A stretch of 64,000 bases of DNA from Actinomadura meyerae (GTDB lineage Bacteria; Actinomycetota; Actinomycetes; Streptosporangiales; Streptosporangiaceae): the NCBI RefSeq assembly GCF_900188445.1, contig NZ_FZOR01000007.1, positions 62,001 to 126,000 on the forward strand, in the 5' to 3' direction. The notes under the pieces are model-generated. The model saw nothing but the letters and a program-made list of their open reading frames with translations. It did not search any database and was not told the DNA's origin. The translations under genes were made by a program, and so were the position numbers. Shown here one piece after another: positions 31,268-39,484 of this stretch. Positions within the stretch are counted from its first letter, which is position 1, and every line of letters begins with the position of its first letter.

Positions 31268-32577
31268 GGTGCGCCTCCCAGGTCGTCCAGAGCGGCCCTG
31301 GCCCGCGGCGCCCACAGCGGGGAGAACCTCGGGTTGAGGTCGAGGGCGGCGGCCAGGTCGCGCCGCGCGGCGGTGTGCTTCCCGGCGGCCTTCTCGATGG
31401 CGCCGAGATGGAAGCGGAACAGCGGGCTGCGGTATCCGGTCGCGGTCGCCTGCCGGGCGTAGCGCAGCGCCTCCGCGTGGCGCCCGTTGACGTGCAGGGC
31501 CCAGGCCAGCGCGTCGGCCGCGTGCACGCTGCACTGCCGGACTCCGGGGCCGGGGCAGCGCCGCTCGTACTCGGCCCGCGCCGCCCGGAGCGCCGCCTTC
31601 GGGTCGCCGTGGTCGGCCTCGGCCAGCGCGATCTCCAGGTCGGCGGTGACTCCGTTCGCCTGGGCGATCCGCGTCCACGCCGCCGCGACCGCGTACTGCC
31701 GCTCCGCCTCGGCGCGCCGTCCCGCCGACTCCAGCAGCTCGCCGTACTCGGTCAGGTGGCGCGGCAGCGGCAGCCGCCGGACGGTCTCGGCCCGGTCTTC
31801 GAGCGCGCCCGCGACGTCGCCCCGCGCGGCCCGGACGCGGGCGCGCCCGTCCAGCGCGGGCAGGTGGCCGGGCGACGCGCGCAGCGCCGCCGCGTACTCG
31901 CGGCCGGCCCGCCCGAGGTCGCCGTCGTTCCAGGCCAGCTCGCCGAGCTGCACCGCGATGTAGGCGAGGTCGCCGCGGTCGGCGGCCGACGCGCGGGCCA
32001 GCTCCAGGACCCGCCGCGCCTCGCGCACCTCACCGCGCAGCTCCCGCACGTACGCCAGGCGCGTGAACACCGGGACGCCGGGGCGGACGGAGTCGGCGCG
32101 CCGGGCGGCGGCAAGAGCCTCGCCGTAGCGGCCCAGTTCGACGAGCGCGTCCACCCGGACGGCGGCCGCGCGCTGCCCGTACGGGTTCGCCGCGAGCGCC
32201 CGGTCCGCGTACCGCAGCGCCCCGTGGAAGTCGTGCCGGGCCGCCGCCAGCGCGCCGAGCCCGGCGAGCGCGCCGTCGCCGCCGGGCGCCTCCCGCAGGG
32301 AGCGCCGCAGCGCGTCGTCCGCCTTCGGGTAGTAGGTCGGGTCGCCGGTGACCCGGGCCTGCTCGACGTAGGCGGCGCCCAGCGCGGCCCAGCCCGACGC
32401 GTCGCGCGGCTGCTCGCGGAGCCGCGCCTGCAACCCGGCGATGCCGGAGCCGGGGGCCCCGGCCGGCCGGGCCTGCGCGGCGGGCGCACGGGACGGGCGG
32501 CCGAAGGCGACCGCCGATCCGAGCGTCAGCGCCGCGGCCAGCCCGGCGGCCGAGACTACGGCGAGGAGGGCGCGCAT
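31264..32577 (-). CDS. Tetratricopeptide-repeat protein, secreted or membrane-anchored
   Basis: 437 residues. An N-terminal hydrophobic segment (ALLAVVSAAGLAAALTLGSAVAF) precedes about ten TPR-like helical repeats, for example LAYIAVQLGELAWNDGDLGRAGREYAAAL and ALRYADRALAANPYGQRA. TPRs bind partner proteins, here probably outside the membrane. It is embedded in the DUF4331 operon (1-bp overlap with the stop before, 4-bp with the gene after). Confidence 0.82.
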   Translation of the reverse strand: MRALLAVVSAAGLAAALTLGSAVAFGRPSRAPAAQARPAGAPGSGIAGLQARLREQPRDASGWAALGAAYVEQARVTGDPTYYPKADDALRRSLREAPGGDGALAGLGALAAARHDFHGALRYADRALAANPYGQRAAAVRVDALVELGRYGEALAAARRADSVRPGVPVFTRLAYVRELRGEVREARRVLELARASAADRGDLAYIAVQLGELAWNDGDLGRAGREYAAALRASPGHLPALDGRARVRAARGDVAGALEDRAETVRRLPLPRHLTEYGELLESAGRRAEAERQYAVAAAWTRIAQANGVTADLEIALAEADHGDPKAALRAARAEYERRCPGPGVRQCSVHAADALAWALHVNGRHAEALRYARQATATGYRSPLFRFHLGAIEKAAGKHTAARRDLAAALDLNPRFSPLWAPRARAALDDLGGAP

Positions 32578-34130
32578 CAGATGCCGCGCCGTCCCGCCGC
32601 GGGGCGCCGGCGCCGCCACCACAGCAGCCCGCCGGCCAGCGCGCCCGCCCCGGCGCCCGCCAGCGCCGCGACCGGAAGCGTCGAGAGCGGCCCGCCGCCG
32701 TCCGGCTCGGGAGCGTCCTCGACCGCGCCCGCGTTGAGCAGGTTCACCTGCTCGCCGTCCTTCTTCGCGGAGGTGCCGGACGCCCGCGCACCGGACCGGC
32801 CGGCGCCGCGCACGTCCGAGCCGGAGTGCGGCAGCGCGACGTACGGGAATGCCTTGCCGAACGCGGCGTCGTTGGTGTTGACGGCGTCGCCCAGATCGTT
32901 CTTCGTGCCGAGCAGCTCGCCCTCGACGGCCTGGAGCTCGATGTCGACGACGTCGTCGGTGAGCCGGCGGCCGTTCGGGAAGCCCGCGGTGTCGCCGCCG
33001 AGCACGCCGAGCCGGTCGGGCTTCGCGGCCGGCCTGATGGAGGTGTTGAGCCGCAGCAGCTCGGCCGGCCGGACGCGGGCCGGCTTGTTCAGCCCCGGTA
33101 CCCCGGTCAGGAACGCCTGGACGAGGTCCTGGCGCGGCCCGGGCGGCGCCGGGATCTTGTAGATCTTCTCGATCAGCTTCGGCAGCTCCGGATCGGTGAC
33201 GAACCCGGCGAACTGCGCGTCCTGCCAGGGGGTGGACGCGTTGAAGGCGTCCTTGCGGCCGCGCGGGATGACGACCTCGTTCACCAGCGGGCTCCCGAGC
33301 CGCGAGACCTGCGTGTACTGCCCGGACGCGGTGAGCCGCGACACCGTCGAGTTCACCCCGATGACGGGGTCCTTCCCCGCGACGAGATGCCGCGTCGGCA
33401 CCTGCACGGCGATGGTGTTGACGTTGTAGCCGCGCAGGGTGTCGTTGCCGACCTCCTTGAGGTTCGCCCCGTAGAGCAGGTCGAACACGCGCAGGTCGAG
33501 GAAGAACGAGTCGTCGGCCTGCCCGGCGAACGACGCCACCCCGTCGCCCGCCGCCCGGACCGCCTGCGCGCGCAGGGCCGCGTAGTCCGGCATCGACGCC
33601 TTGCCCACGTTGGACGGTGCGACCGGCGCGTTCCCGGCGAGCCGGTGGACGCTGCGCACGTTCCCGTCCGTGCGCCGGATCAGCGTCAGGTCGTAGGTCT
33701 GGGTGAAGTTGAGGTCCGGGTCGTCGAGGCTCGTCACGGGCCCGGTGTTGTAGAGGAACGTGTCCGGGTTCCTCAGCCGGTCGTGGAACCGGAACCGGTA
33801 AGTGAGGTCCGGCAGCGAGTCGCCGTCGTTGTCGATGTTGAGGTCGTAGCGTGCGTCGCGGGCGAACTTGGAGAAGTTGGGCCCGCCGGCCGGGTCCTGG
33901 AACGGGATGAAGTTGGCGATCAGCGTTGTCGTGTCCGGCTTGTCCGGGCTGACGAACGCGTAGACGTCGGTGTTGTCGTACTGCGGCTGCCCGGAGATGA
34001 GCGGCGCCTCGCGGTGGCTGGACGCGGTGCCCGGCCTCGGCGCGAGCCCGGCGGACGCGCTCGCCAGCAGCAGGCCCCCGGCGGCTGCCAGCGCGGCGAC
34101 CCGCGCCCTGGACGTCTGGAGTGTCGGCAT
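32577..34130 (-). CDS. DUF4331 extracellular protein, membrane-anchored
   Basis: 517 residues, first gene of the SigK operon. A signal peptide ends near ASA/RPGTA; the DUF4331 start SSHREAPLISGQPQYDNTDVYAF is followed by FIPFQDPAGGPNF and NIDNDGDSLPDL, a DxDxD-type calcium-like loop. A C-terminal helix (LPVAALAGAGAGALAGGLLWW) and Arg-rich tail form an anchor. The function of DUF4331 is unknown. Together with TPR, NicO, SigK and RskA it may be an envelope stress or metal-linked system. Confidence 0.85.
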   Translation of the reverse strand: MPTLQTSRARVAALAAAGGLLLASASAGLAPRPGTASSHREAPLISGQPQYDNTDVYAFVSPDKPDTTTLIANFIPFQDPAGGPNFSKFARDARYDLNIDNDGDSLPDLTYRFRFHDRLRNPDTFLYNTGPVTSLDDPDLNFTQTYDLTLIRRTDGNVRSVHRLAGNAPVAPSNVGKASMPDYAALRAQAVRAAGDGVASFAGQADDSFFLDLRVFDLLYGANLKEVGNDTLRGYNVNTIAVQVPTRHLVAGKDPVIGVNSTVSRLTASGQYTQVSRLGSPLVNEVVIPRGRKDAFNASTPWQDAQFAGFVTDPELPKLIEKIYKIPAPPGPRQDLVQAFLTGVPGLNKPARVRPAELLRLNTSIRPAAKPDRLGVLGGDTAGFPNGRRLTDDVVDIELQAVEGELLGTKNDLGDAVNTNDAAFGKAFPYVALPHSGSDVRGAGRSGARASGTSAKKDGEQVNLLNAGAVEDAPEPDGGGPLSTLPVAALAGAGAGALAGGLLWWRRRRPAAGRRGI

Positions 34131-34315
34131 CGTGAACCCCTGCCCGGTCCCGGATGCCCGCCGCGGCGGCGCCGGTCCGTCGGCGCTGGGCCAGATCTGC
34201 CGCGACGCCGGATCGACCGGTCTCTTCGCCTTGCCCGCCCCTTCTTCGCGGGCCGCCGCCGATCTGATCGGTCCGCTTCGCGCGGTGGCCGGATACGGCC
34301 ACGCCCCGAACCGCG

Positions 34316-34347
34316 AAGGGCCTCCCGCCGACCGGCGGGAGGCCCTT
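34316..34347 (-). terminator. Terminator of the 2-oxoacid dehydrogenase operon
   Basis: AAGGGCCTCCCGCC pairs perfectly with GGCGGGAGGCCCTT around GACC. It lies 14 bp past the E2 stop. The rest of 34131-34315 is the upstream region of the DUF4331 gene and shows no gene. Confidence 0.85.
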
Positions 34348-34360
34348 GGAGCGCGTACCG

Positions 34361-35692
34361 CTACGCGACGATCAGCAGCGGGTTCTGCAGCAGTTCGGCC
34401 AGGCGGGCGAGGAACCGCGCGGCCGTCGCCCCGTCGGTGGCCCGGTGGTCGACCGACAGCGTCACCGCCATGCGCTTGCCGGGGACGACCTCCCCGTCCC
34501 GGACGACGGGCTCGTCCCGCACGGCGCCGACGGCGAGGATCGCCGCCTCCGGCGGGTTGATCACCGCGGAGAACGAGTCGACCCCGAACATGCCGAGGTT
34601 GCTGACGCTGAACGTGCCGCCGCTCATCTCGTTGAGGGTGAGCTTGCCGTCGCGGGCCTTGCCGGCCAGCTCGCGGCTCTCCGCGCCGATCTGGGAGACG
34701 CTCTTGCGGTCGGCGTCCTTCACGACGGGGACGACGAGTCCGTCCTCCACGGCGACGGCGATGCCGACGTGGATCCGCTTGTGGAAGAGCAGGTTCTCCT
34801 CGGTGTAGGAGACGTTGACCGCCGGGTGCTCGCGCAGCGCGGTCGCGACCGCCTTGACGATCAGGTCGTTCACGCTGACCTTGGCCGGGGCGAGCGCCTC
34901 GTTCAGGGTCTTGCGGAACGCCAGCAGCGCCTCGGCGTCCACCTCGCGGTTGAGGTAGAAGTGCGGGGCGTTGCGCTTGCTCTCGGTCAGCCGCTTGGCC
35001 GCGACCTTGCGGAAGCGGTTCAGCGGGACGGCCTCGACGTCCTCGTCCGCCGGGCCCGCCTGGGCGGCGGCCGGAGCGGACGGGGCGGACGGCGCCGGGG
35101 CGGCCGGTGCGGGGGCGGCGGGAGCCTCGGCCGCCGGGGCCGCGGCCGTGCCGCCGGCGCGGATCGCGGCCTCGATGTCGGCGCGGACGATGCGCCCGCC
35201 CGGCCCCGACCCGGACAGCGTCGCGAGGTCGATGCCGTGGTCGCGGGCCAGCCGGCGCGCCAGCGGCGACGATGGCGGGCGCGTCGCCGCGGAGCGCTCC
35301 GGTGTGCGCGCGGGCGCGGCGGCCGGTGCCGGAGCGGCGGATTCGGCGGGCGCCGGCTCCGGCTTCGACTCGGCCTTGGCCTCAGGTTCGGCCTCTGCCT
35401 CGGCCTTCGCCTCCGGCTCGGCGGCGGGCTCCGCCTTCGCGGCGGGCTTGGCGCCCCCCGCCGGGGCGATCCGGGCGATCGGCGCGCCGATCGCGGCGGA
35501 CTCGCCCTCGGGGACGAGGATCTCCTCCAGCACGCCGGCCTCGTAGGCCTCGTACTCCATGACCGCCTTGTCGGTCTCGATGTCGACGATGACGTCGCCG
35601 ACCGCCACCTCGTCCCCCGGCTGCTTCTGCCAGGAGCTGATGACGCCCTCCTCCATGGTGTCGGAGAGGCGGGGCATGAGGATCTCGGTCAT
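34361..35692 (-). CDS. 2-oxoacid dehydrogenase E2, dihydrolipoamide acyltransferase
   Basis: 443 residues. One lipoyl domain (residues 1-76) carries the lipoyl lysine in VDIETDKAVMEYE. An Ala/Pro/Glu-rich linker follows, then the E1/E3-binding domain (PLARRLARDHGIDLATLSGSG, about 150-185) and the catalytic domain with the motif VDHRATDGATAARF near the C-terminus. It transfers an acyl group from E1 to CoA. E1beta stop and E2 start overlap. No E3 (lipoamide dehydrogenase) gene is present, so a shared E3 elsewhere is expected. The acyl group (acetyl, branched-chain, acetoin) is not resolved. Confidence 0.93.
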   Translation of the reverse strand: MTEILMPRLSDTMEEGVISSWQKQPGDEVAVGDVIVDIETDKAVMEYEAYEAGVLEEILVPEGESAAIGAPIARIAPAGGAKPAAKAEPAAEPEAKAEAEAEPEAKAESKPEPAPAESAAPAPAAAPARTPERSAATRPPSSPLARRLARDHGIDLATLSGSGPGGRIVRADIEAAIRAGGTAAAPAAEAPAAPAPAAPAPSAPSAPAAAQAGPADEDVEAVPLNRFRKVAAKRLTESKRNAPHFYLNREVDAEALLAFRKTLNEALAPAKVSVNDLIVKAVATALREHPAVNVSYTEENLLFHKRIHVGIAVAVEDGLVVPVVKDADRKSVSQIGAESRELAGKARDGKLTLNEMSGGTFSVSNLGMFGVDSFSAVINPPEAAILAVGAVRDEPVVRDGEVVPGKRMAVTLSVDHRATDGATAARFLARLAELLQNPLLIVA

Positions 35693-36705
35693 GAAACGTT
35701 CTCCAGAACCGGGCGGCCGGTCGCGCGGAGCGTGTCGCGGACGGCGGTGAGCAGGGACTCGGCGGACGGCAGCGCCGCCGACTCCAGGGACTTGGCGTAG
35801 GGGAGCGGCACCTCGGCCATCGCCACGCGGCGGACCGGGGCGTCCAGCCAGTCGAACGCGCCCTCCTGGATGGTCGCGGCGATCTCCGCGCCGATGCCGT
35901 AGGTGAGCCAGTCGTCCTCGGCGACGACCGCGCAGCCGGTCTTGCGGACCGACTCCACGATGGTCGCCCGGTCGAGCGGGCGCAGGCTGCGCAGGTCGAC
36001 GACCTCCGCGGACACGCCCTCGGCGGCGAGCTTCTCGGCGACCTCGCCGGCGACCCGCGCCATCCGCGAGTAGCCGATGATCGTGATGTCGGTGCCCTCC
36101 CGGGTGACGCCGGCGCGGCCGATCTCGGTCGGCTCCACGTCCTCGATCTCGCCGGGGATCTCGCCCTTGGTGTTGTAGAGGGCGAGGTTCTCCAGGAACA
36201 GCACGGGGTCGTCGTCGCGGATCGCGGCCTTCAGCATCGCCGACGCCTCGGCGGGCGTGGACGGCGCGACGACCTTCAGCCCGGGGATGAACGAGTAGAA
36301 CAGCTCGACGTTCTGCGAGTGGGTGGCGCCGAGCTGCTGCCCGCCGCCGCCCGGCGTGCGGATCACCATCGGGACGCTGGCCTGCCCGCCGAACATGCCG
36401 TAGATCTTCGCGGCGTGGTTGACGATCTGGTCCAGCGCGAGCAGCGAGAAGTTGATCGTCATGATCTCCACGACGGGGCGCAGGCCGAGCATCGCGGCGC
36501 CGATCGCGGCGCCGACGAAGCCCTCCTCGGCGATGGGGGTGTCGCGCACGCGCTTGGGCCCGAACTCCTTCAGCAGCCCTTCGGTGATCTTGTACGAGCC
36601 CTCGAACAGCCCGATCTCCTCGCCCATCAGCAGGACGTTCTCGTCCCGCAGCATCTCGGCGCGGAGGGTGTCCCGGAGGGCCTGGCGGTAGGTCACGGTT
36701 GCCAT
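35689..36705 (-). CDS. 2-oxoacid dehydrogenase E1 beta subunit
   Basis: 338 residues from ATG 36705. Visible: YRQALRDTLRAEMLRDENV, VRDTPIAEEGFVGAAIGAAM, a conserved INFSLLALDQIVNHAAK helix, RTPGGGGQQLGATHSQ and the transketolase C-terminal VVDLRSLRPLD. It pairs with E1 alpha to decarboxylate a 2-oxoacid using thiamine diphosphate. The His in GATHSQ is the expected active-site residue. It lies 11 bp after the alpha gene. Confidence 0.94.
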   Translation of the reverse strand: MATVTYRQALRDTLRAEMLRDENVLLMGEEIGLFEGSYKITEGLLKEFGPKRVRDTPIAEEGFVGAAIGAAMLGLRPVVEIMTINFSLLALDQIVNHAAKIYGMFGGQASVPMVIRTPGGGGQQLGATHSQNVELFYSFIPGLKVVAPSTPAEASAMLKAAIRDDDPVLFLENLALYNTKGEIPGEIEDVEPTEIGRAGVTREGTDITIIGYSRMARVAGEVAEKLAAEGVSAEVVDLRSLRPLDRATIVESVRKTGCAVVAEDDWLTYGIGAEIAATIQEGAFDWLDAPVRRVAMAEVPLPYAKSLESAALPSAESLLTAVRDTLRATGRPVLENVS

Positions 36706-36716
36706 GGGGGTGCCTC

Positions 36717-37832
36717 TCAGGAACGGAAGACGGGGTCGGCGGGGAACCGGTGCAGGTCGCCCGGGACCGGGGTCGCGTAGGTGTAGTCGAACAGCGTGGA
36801 GATCTCGGGCGCGGGGCTCTCGTCGGCGAAGGCGGCGGCCTCGTCGACCTCGGCGGTGACCTCCGCGTCGAGGCGGTCGCGGTCCTCGTGGGAGAGGATC
36901 CCGGCCTCCTCCAGCTCCAGCGCCATCTTCGCCAGGGGGTCGGCGGCCTTCAGGGCCTCCTTCTCCTCCTTGCTCCGGTAGCGGGCCGGGTCGACGACCG
37001 AGTGGCCCTTGAGCCGGGGGCTGAGGGTCTCCAGCAGGTAGGGGCGGCTCTCGGCGCGGGCCCGCTCGACGGCGACCCGCGCGGCGTCGCGCACCGCCAC
37101 GACGTCGGAGCCGTCCACGCGGGCGCTCTCCATCCGGTAGGCGGCGCCGCGCTTGTAGAGCTCGGGCTCGGCGGCGGAGTTCTCCACGGTGGTGCCCATA
37201 CCCAGGCCGTTGTTGATCACAACGAAGACGATGGGGAGGTCCCACAGGCCGGCGATGTTCAGCGACTCGTGGAACGCGCCGATCGCGGCCGTCCCGTCGC
37301 CCATCTGGCACATGACGACCTCGTCGCCGCCCTTGTAGGAGACGGCGAGCGCGGCGCCGGTCGCGAGCGGGAGCTGCCCGCCGACGATGCCGTACCCGCC
37401 GAGCAGCCGCGTCTCGACGTCGAACAGGTGCATCGAGCCGCCCCAGCCCTTGGACACGCCGGTGGAGCGCCCGTACAGCTCGGCCATGACCCGGTCGGCG
37501 CCGATGCCCTTGGCGATCGCGTAGCCGTGCTCGCGGTAGTTCGTGAACAGGTAGTCGGTGGGGCGCAGCGCGGCCATCAGCCCGACGACCGTGGCCTCCT
37601 CGCCGAGGTTCAGATGGCAGTAACCGCCGATCTTGGCCTCCGTGTAGGCGCGGGCGGCGCGCTCCTCGAACCGCCTGATCAGCAGCATCTGCCGGTAGTA
37701 GCCGACGAGCGTCTCGGCGTCCTCCGCCGGGGCGGTCCCGTTCGGCGGCGGTGCGGCGGACTCCGGCCCGGCGGCCTTGGCGCCGCGCGTCCTCCGGCCC
37801 CGCGCCGGAGCGGCCTTGGCGGTCTCAGCCAT
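36717..37832 (-). CDS. 2-oxoacid dehydrogenase E1 alpha subunit
   Basis: 371 residues from ATG 37832, with GAGGAAGG 6 bases upstream. An Ala/Pro/Lys-rich tail of 45 residues precedes the catalytic domain. The thiamine diphosphate motif begins MGDGTAAIGAFHESLNIA and ends with INN; the active-site region has GWGGSMHLFD and YGIVGGQLPLA. PDH-type phosphorylation loop residues are not evident. First gene of the E1alpha-E1beta-E2 operon, transcribed away from a GntR regulator. Confidence 0.94.
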   Translation of the reverse strand: MAETAKAAPARGRRTRGAKAAGPESAAPPPNGTAPAEDAETLVGYYRQMLLIRRFEERAARAYTEAKIGGYCHLNLGEEATVVGLMAALRPTDYLFTNYREHGYAIAKGIGADRVMAELYGRSTGVSKGWGGSMHLFDVETRLLGGYGIVGGQLPLATGAALAVSYKGGDEVVMCQMGDGTAAIGAFHESLNIAGLWDLPIVFVVINNGLGMGTTVENSAAEPELYKRGAAYRMESARVDGSDVVAVRDAARVAVERARAESRPYLLETLSPRLKGHSVVDPARYRSKEEKEALKAADPLAKMALELEEAGILSHEDRDRLDAEVTAEVDEAAAFADESPAPEISTLFDYTYATPVPGDLHRFPADPVFRS

Positions 37833-37899
37833 CGGCGACCTTCCTCTATCCGGGGTAGCGCCGTAGGATCGCCACGACACTCCCGATCATCATTGATCT

Positions 37900-37911
37900 A
37901 TGATCGATCAT
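37900..37911. promoter_or_regulatory. GntR-type palindrome before the E1alpha operon
   Basis: ATGATCGATCAT is a perfect 12-bp palindrome in an A+T-rich island (37885-37945) between the divergent operon and GntR gene. TTGATC and GATCAT half-sites next to it may extend it. Probable operator of the GntR at 37983. Confidence 0.6.
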
Positions 37912-37982
37912 ATTCTACGCGGTCAGGATTCGCCTACCCCATCACGAGGTACTTACCCATCGTGGCGCTACGATCGAGTTTC

Positions 37983-38615
37983 GTGAACACGCCCGCCCAG
38001 CTGCTGCGCACCGGACTCGCCGACCAGATCCGCGAGTTCATCGTCGAGGGCATCAGCTCGGGCCGCTGGGAGCCGGGCGAGCGCGTCGTCGAACGCCGGA
38101 TCGCCGCCGAGCTCGGGGTCAGCCAGGGCCCGGTCCGCGAGGCGCTCCGCCAGCTCGAGGCGCAGCGGCTGATCGAGTCGCTGCCCAACCGCGGCGCCCG
38201 CGTCCGCGACTTCACCGAGCGCGACCTCGCCGAGATCTTCCCGGTGCGCGCCGGGCTGGAGCGCACGGCGGTCGAGCTGGCCCTGCCCCGCCTGGCCGGC
38301 TGCGTGGACGCCCTGGAGCAGCACAACGAGCGGCTCGCCGCGGCCGCGCGGGACGGCGACCTGCAGGCGCAGATGCGGCTCAGCATCGCCTTCCACCGCG
38401 AGATCGTCGAGACGGCCGGGAACCGGCTGCTCGTCTCGGTCTGGGAGGGGCTCGGCATCGAGCTGTGGACGACCCTCTCGCTGCGCCTGCACCACACGGA
38501 GATCTACTCCAAGTCGGCCGAGCACGCCGAGCTGATCGAGGCGTTCCGGCGCGGCGACCCCGAGGCGCCGCAGCTCCTGCACGACCACGTCATGAACTAC
38601 GCGCCCGCGTCCTGA
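37983..38615 (+). CDS. GntR-family (FadR/FCD) transcriptional regulator
   Basis: 210 residues from GTG 37983. The winged helix runs ADQIREFIVEGISSGRWEPGERV to VSQGPVREALRQLEAQRLIE; the FCD ligand domain has the metal-binding His in AFHREIVETAGN, HAELIEAF and HDHVMNY. FCD members sense carboxylates. Divergence from the dehydrogenase operon suggests the cognate 2-oxoacid or a product as ligand. The A+T-rich upstream region carries the palindrome at 37900. Confidence 0.88.
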   Translation: MNTPAQLLRTGLADQIREFIVEGISSGRWEPGERVVERRIAAELGVSQGPVREALRQLEAQRLIESLPNRGARVRDFTERDLAEIFPVRAGLERTAVELALPRLAGCVDALEQHNERLAAAARDGDLQAQMRLSIAFHREIVETAGNRLLVSVWEGLGIELWTTLSLRLHHTEIYSKSAEHAELIEAFRRGDPEAPQLLHDHVMNYAPAS

Positions 38616-38667
38616 ACCGCGCCTTCTGAACCAGACGTCGTGAGGCGCGCCCGCGAGGGGCGGGCCG

Positions 38668-39357
38668 TCACTCCTGGGCGCGGTACGCCTTGGTGAGCTG
38701 CGCCTCGGCGTCGTCGAGGTAGGAGCGCAGCTCCCGCTCGGCCGCCGCGGTCTCGCCCCGCGCGATCAGGTCGTGCAGGCGCCGGTTGCGGGCGAGGTAG
38801 GGCTCGTGGAACTCGCGCGGCGAGCCCATCTCGTGGAAGACGAGCCGCATCTCGGCCAGCAGGTGCCGGATCATCTCGTCCACCCGCGGGCTGCCCACCA
38901 GCGCGGCGAGGGCCTGGTGGAAGCGGATGTCGGCGGTGCCCACGTCCGCCCAGCGGCCCGCGGCGGCGGCGCGCTCGCCGTCCAGCACGGCGGCCTCCAG
39001 CCGGGCGAGCGCCGCCGGCGGGGCCTCCCGCGCGCACCGCACGCCCTCGCACTCCAGGATGCGCCGCACCCGGTACAGGTCGGCGAGGCCGTCGGCGGTG
39101 ACGCGGCGCACGAACACGCCGCGGTTGAACTCGTGGACGAGCAGCCGCTCCTGGACGAGCAGCCGGAACGCCTCGCGCATCGTGTTGCGGGACACCTTCA
39201 CGGCGCGGCACAGGTCCTCCTCGGGGAGGCGCGCGCCGGGCACCAGCCGGCCGTCGGTGATCTGCTCGCGGAGCAGATCGGCGACCCGCGCGGCCGTGCT
39301 CGACCGGTCCAGGTCGTGCCGTGCCGCCGCGATCTCCTCGAGCCAGGACTCCGCCAT
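38668..39357 (-). CDS. GntR-family (FCD) transcriptional regulator of the oxoprolinase operon
   Basis: 229 residues from ATG 39357 (GGGAGGG upstream). HTH: AARVADLLREQITDGRLVPGARL to VSRNTMREAFRLLVQERLL; the FCD domain has IRFHQALAALVGSP and RNRRLHDLI. It is divergent from the NRAMP-PxpB-PxpC-DUF1445 operon, with a perfect 17-base palindrome between. In Bacillus the corresponding ycs/kip operon has an IclR-type KipR instead; a GntR in this spot is common in actinomycetes. Likely ligand: pyroglutamate or a related carboxylate (inference). Confidence 0.87.
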   Translation of the reverse strand: MAESWLEEIAAARHDLDRSSTAARVADLLREQITDGRLVPGARLPEEDLCRAVKVSRNTMREAFRLLVQERLLVHEFNRGVFVRRVTADGLADLYRVRRILECEGVRCAREAPPAALARLEAAVLDGERAAAAGRWADVGTADIRFHQALAALVGSPRVDEMIRHLLAEMRLVFHEMGSPREFHEPYLARNRRLHDLIARGETAAAERELRSYLDDAEAQLTKAYRAQE

Positions 39358-39426
39358 CGATCCCTCCCGCCGCGTGGGGGCAAGCGTATCCCATCGGCCG
39401 GAAAATCTCTCAACAAGGGGATTGCT

Positions 39427-39443
39427 GGATTGTTGAACAATCC
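39427..39443. promoter_or_regulatory. Perfect GntR operator-like palindrome
   Basis: GGATTGTTGAACAATCC: two perfect 8-bp arms around one G, 42 bp upstream of the transporter start and 70 bp from the regulator start. ATTGTT/AACAAT is a typical GntR-FCD site. Confidence 0.75.
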
Positions 39444-39484
39444 TTACCCTGACGGAAAGCCGACACCCGAGAAGGGTCACCCCC

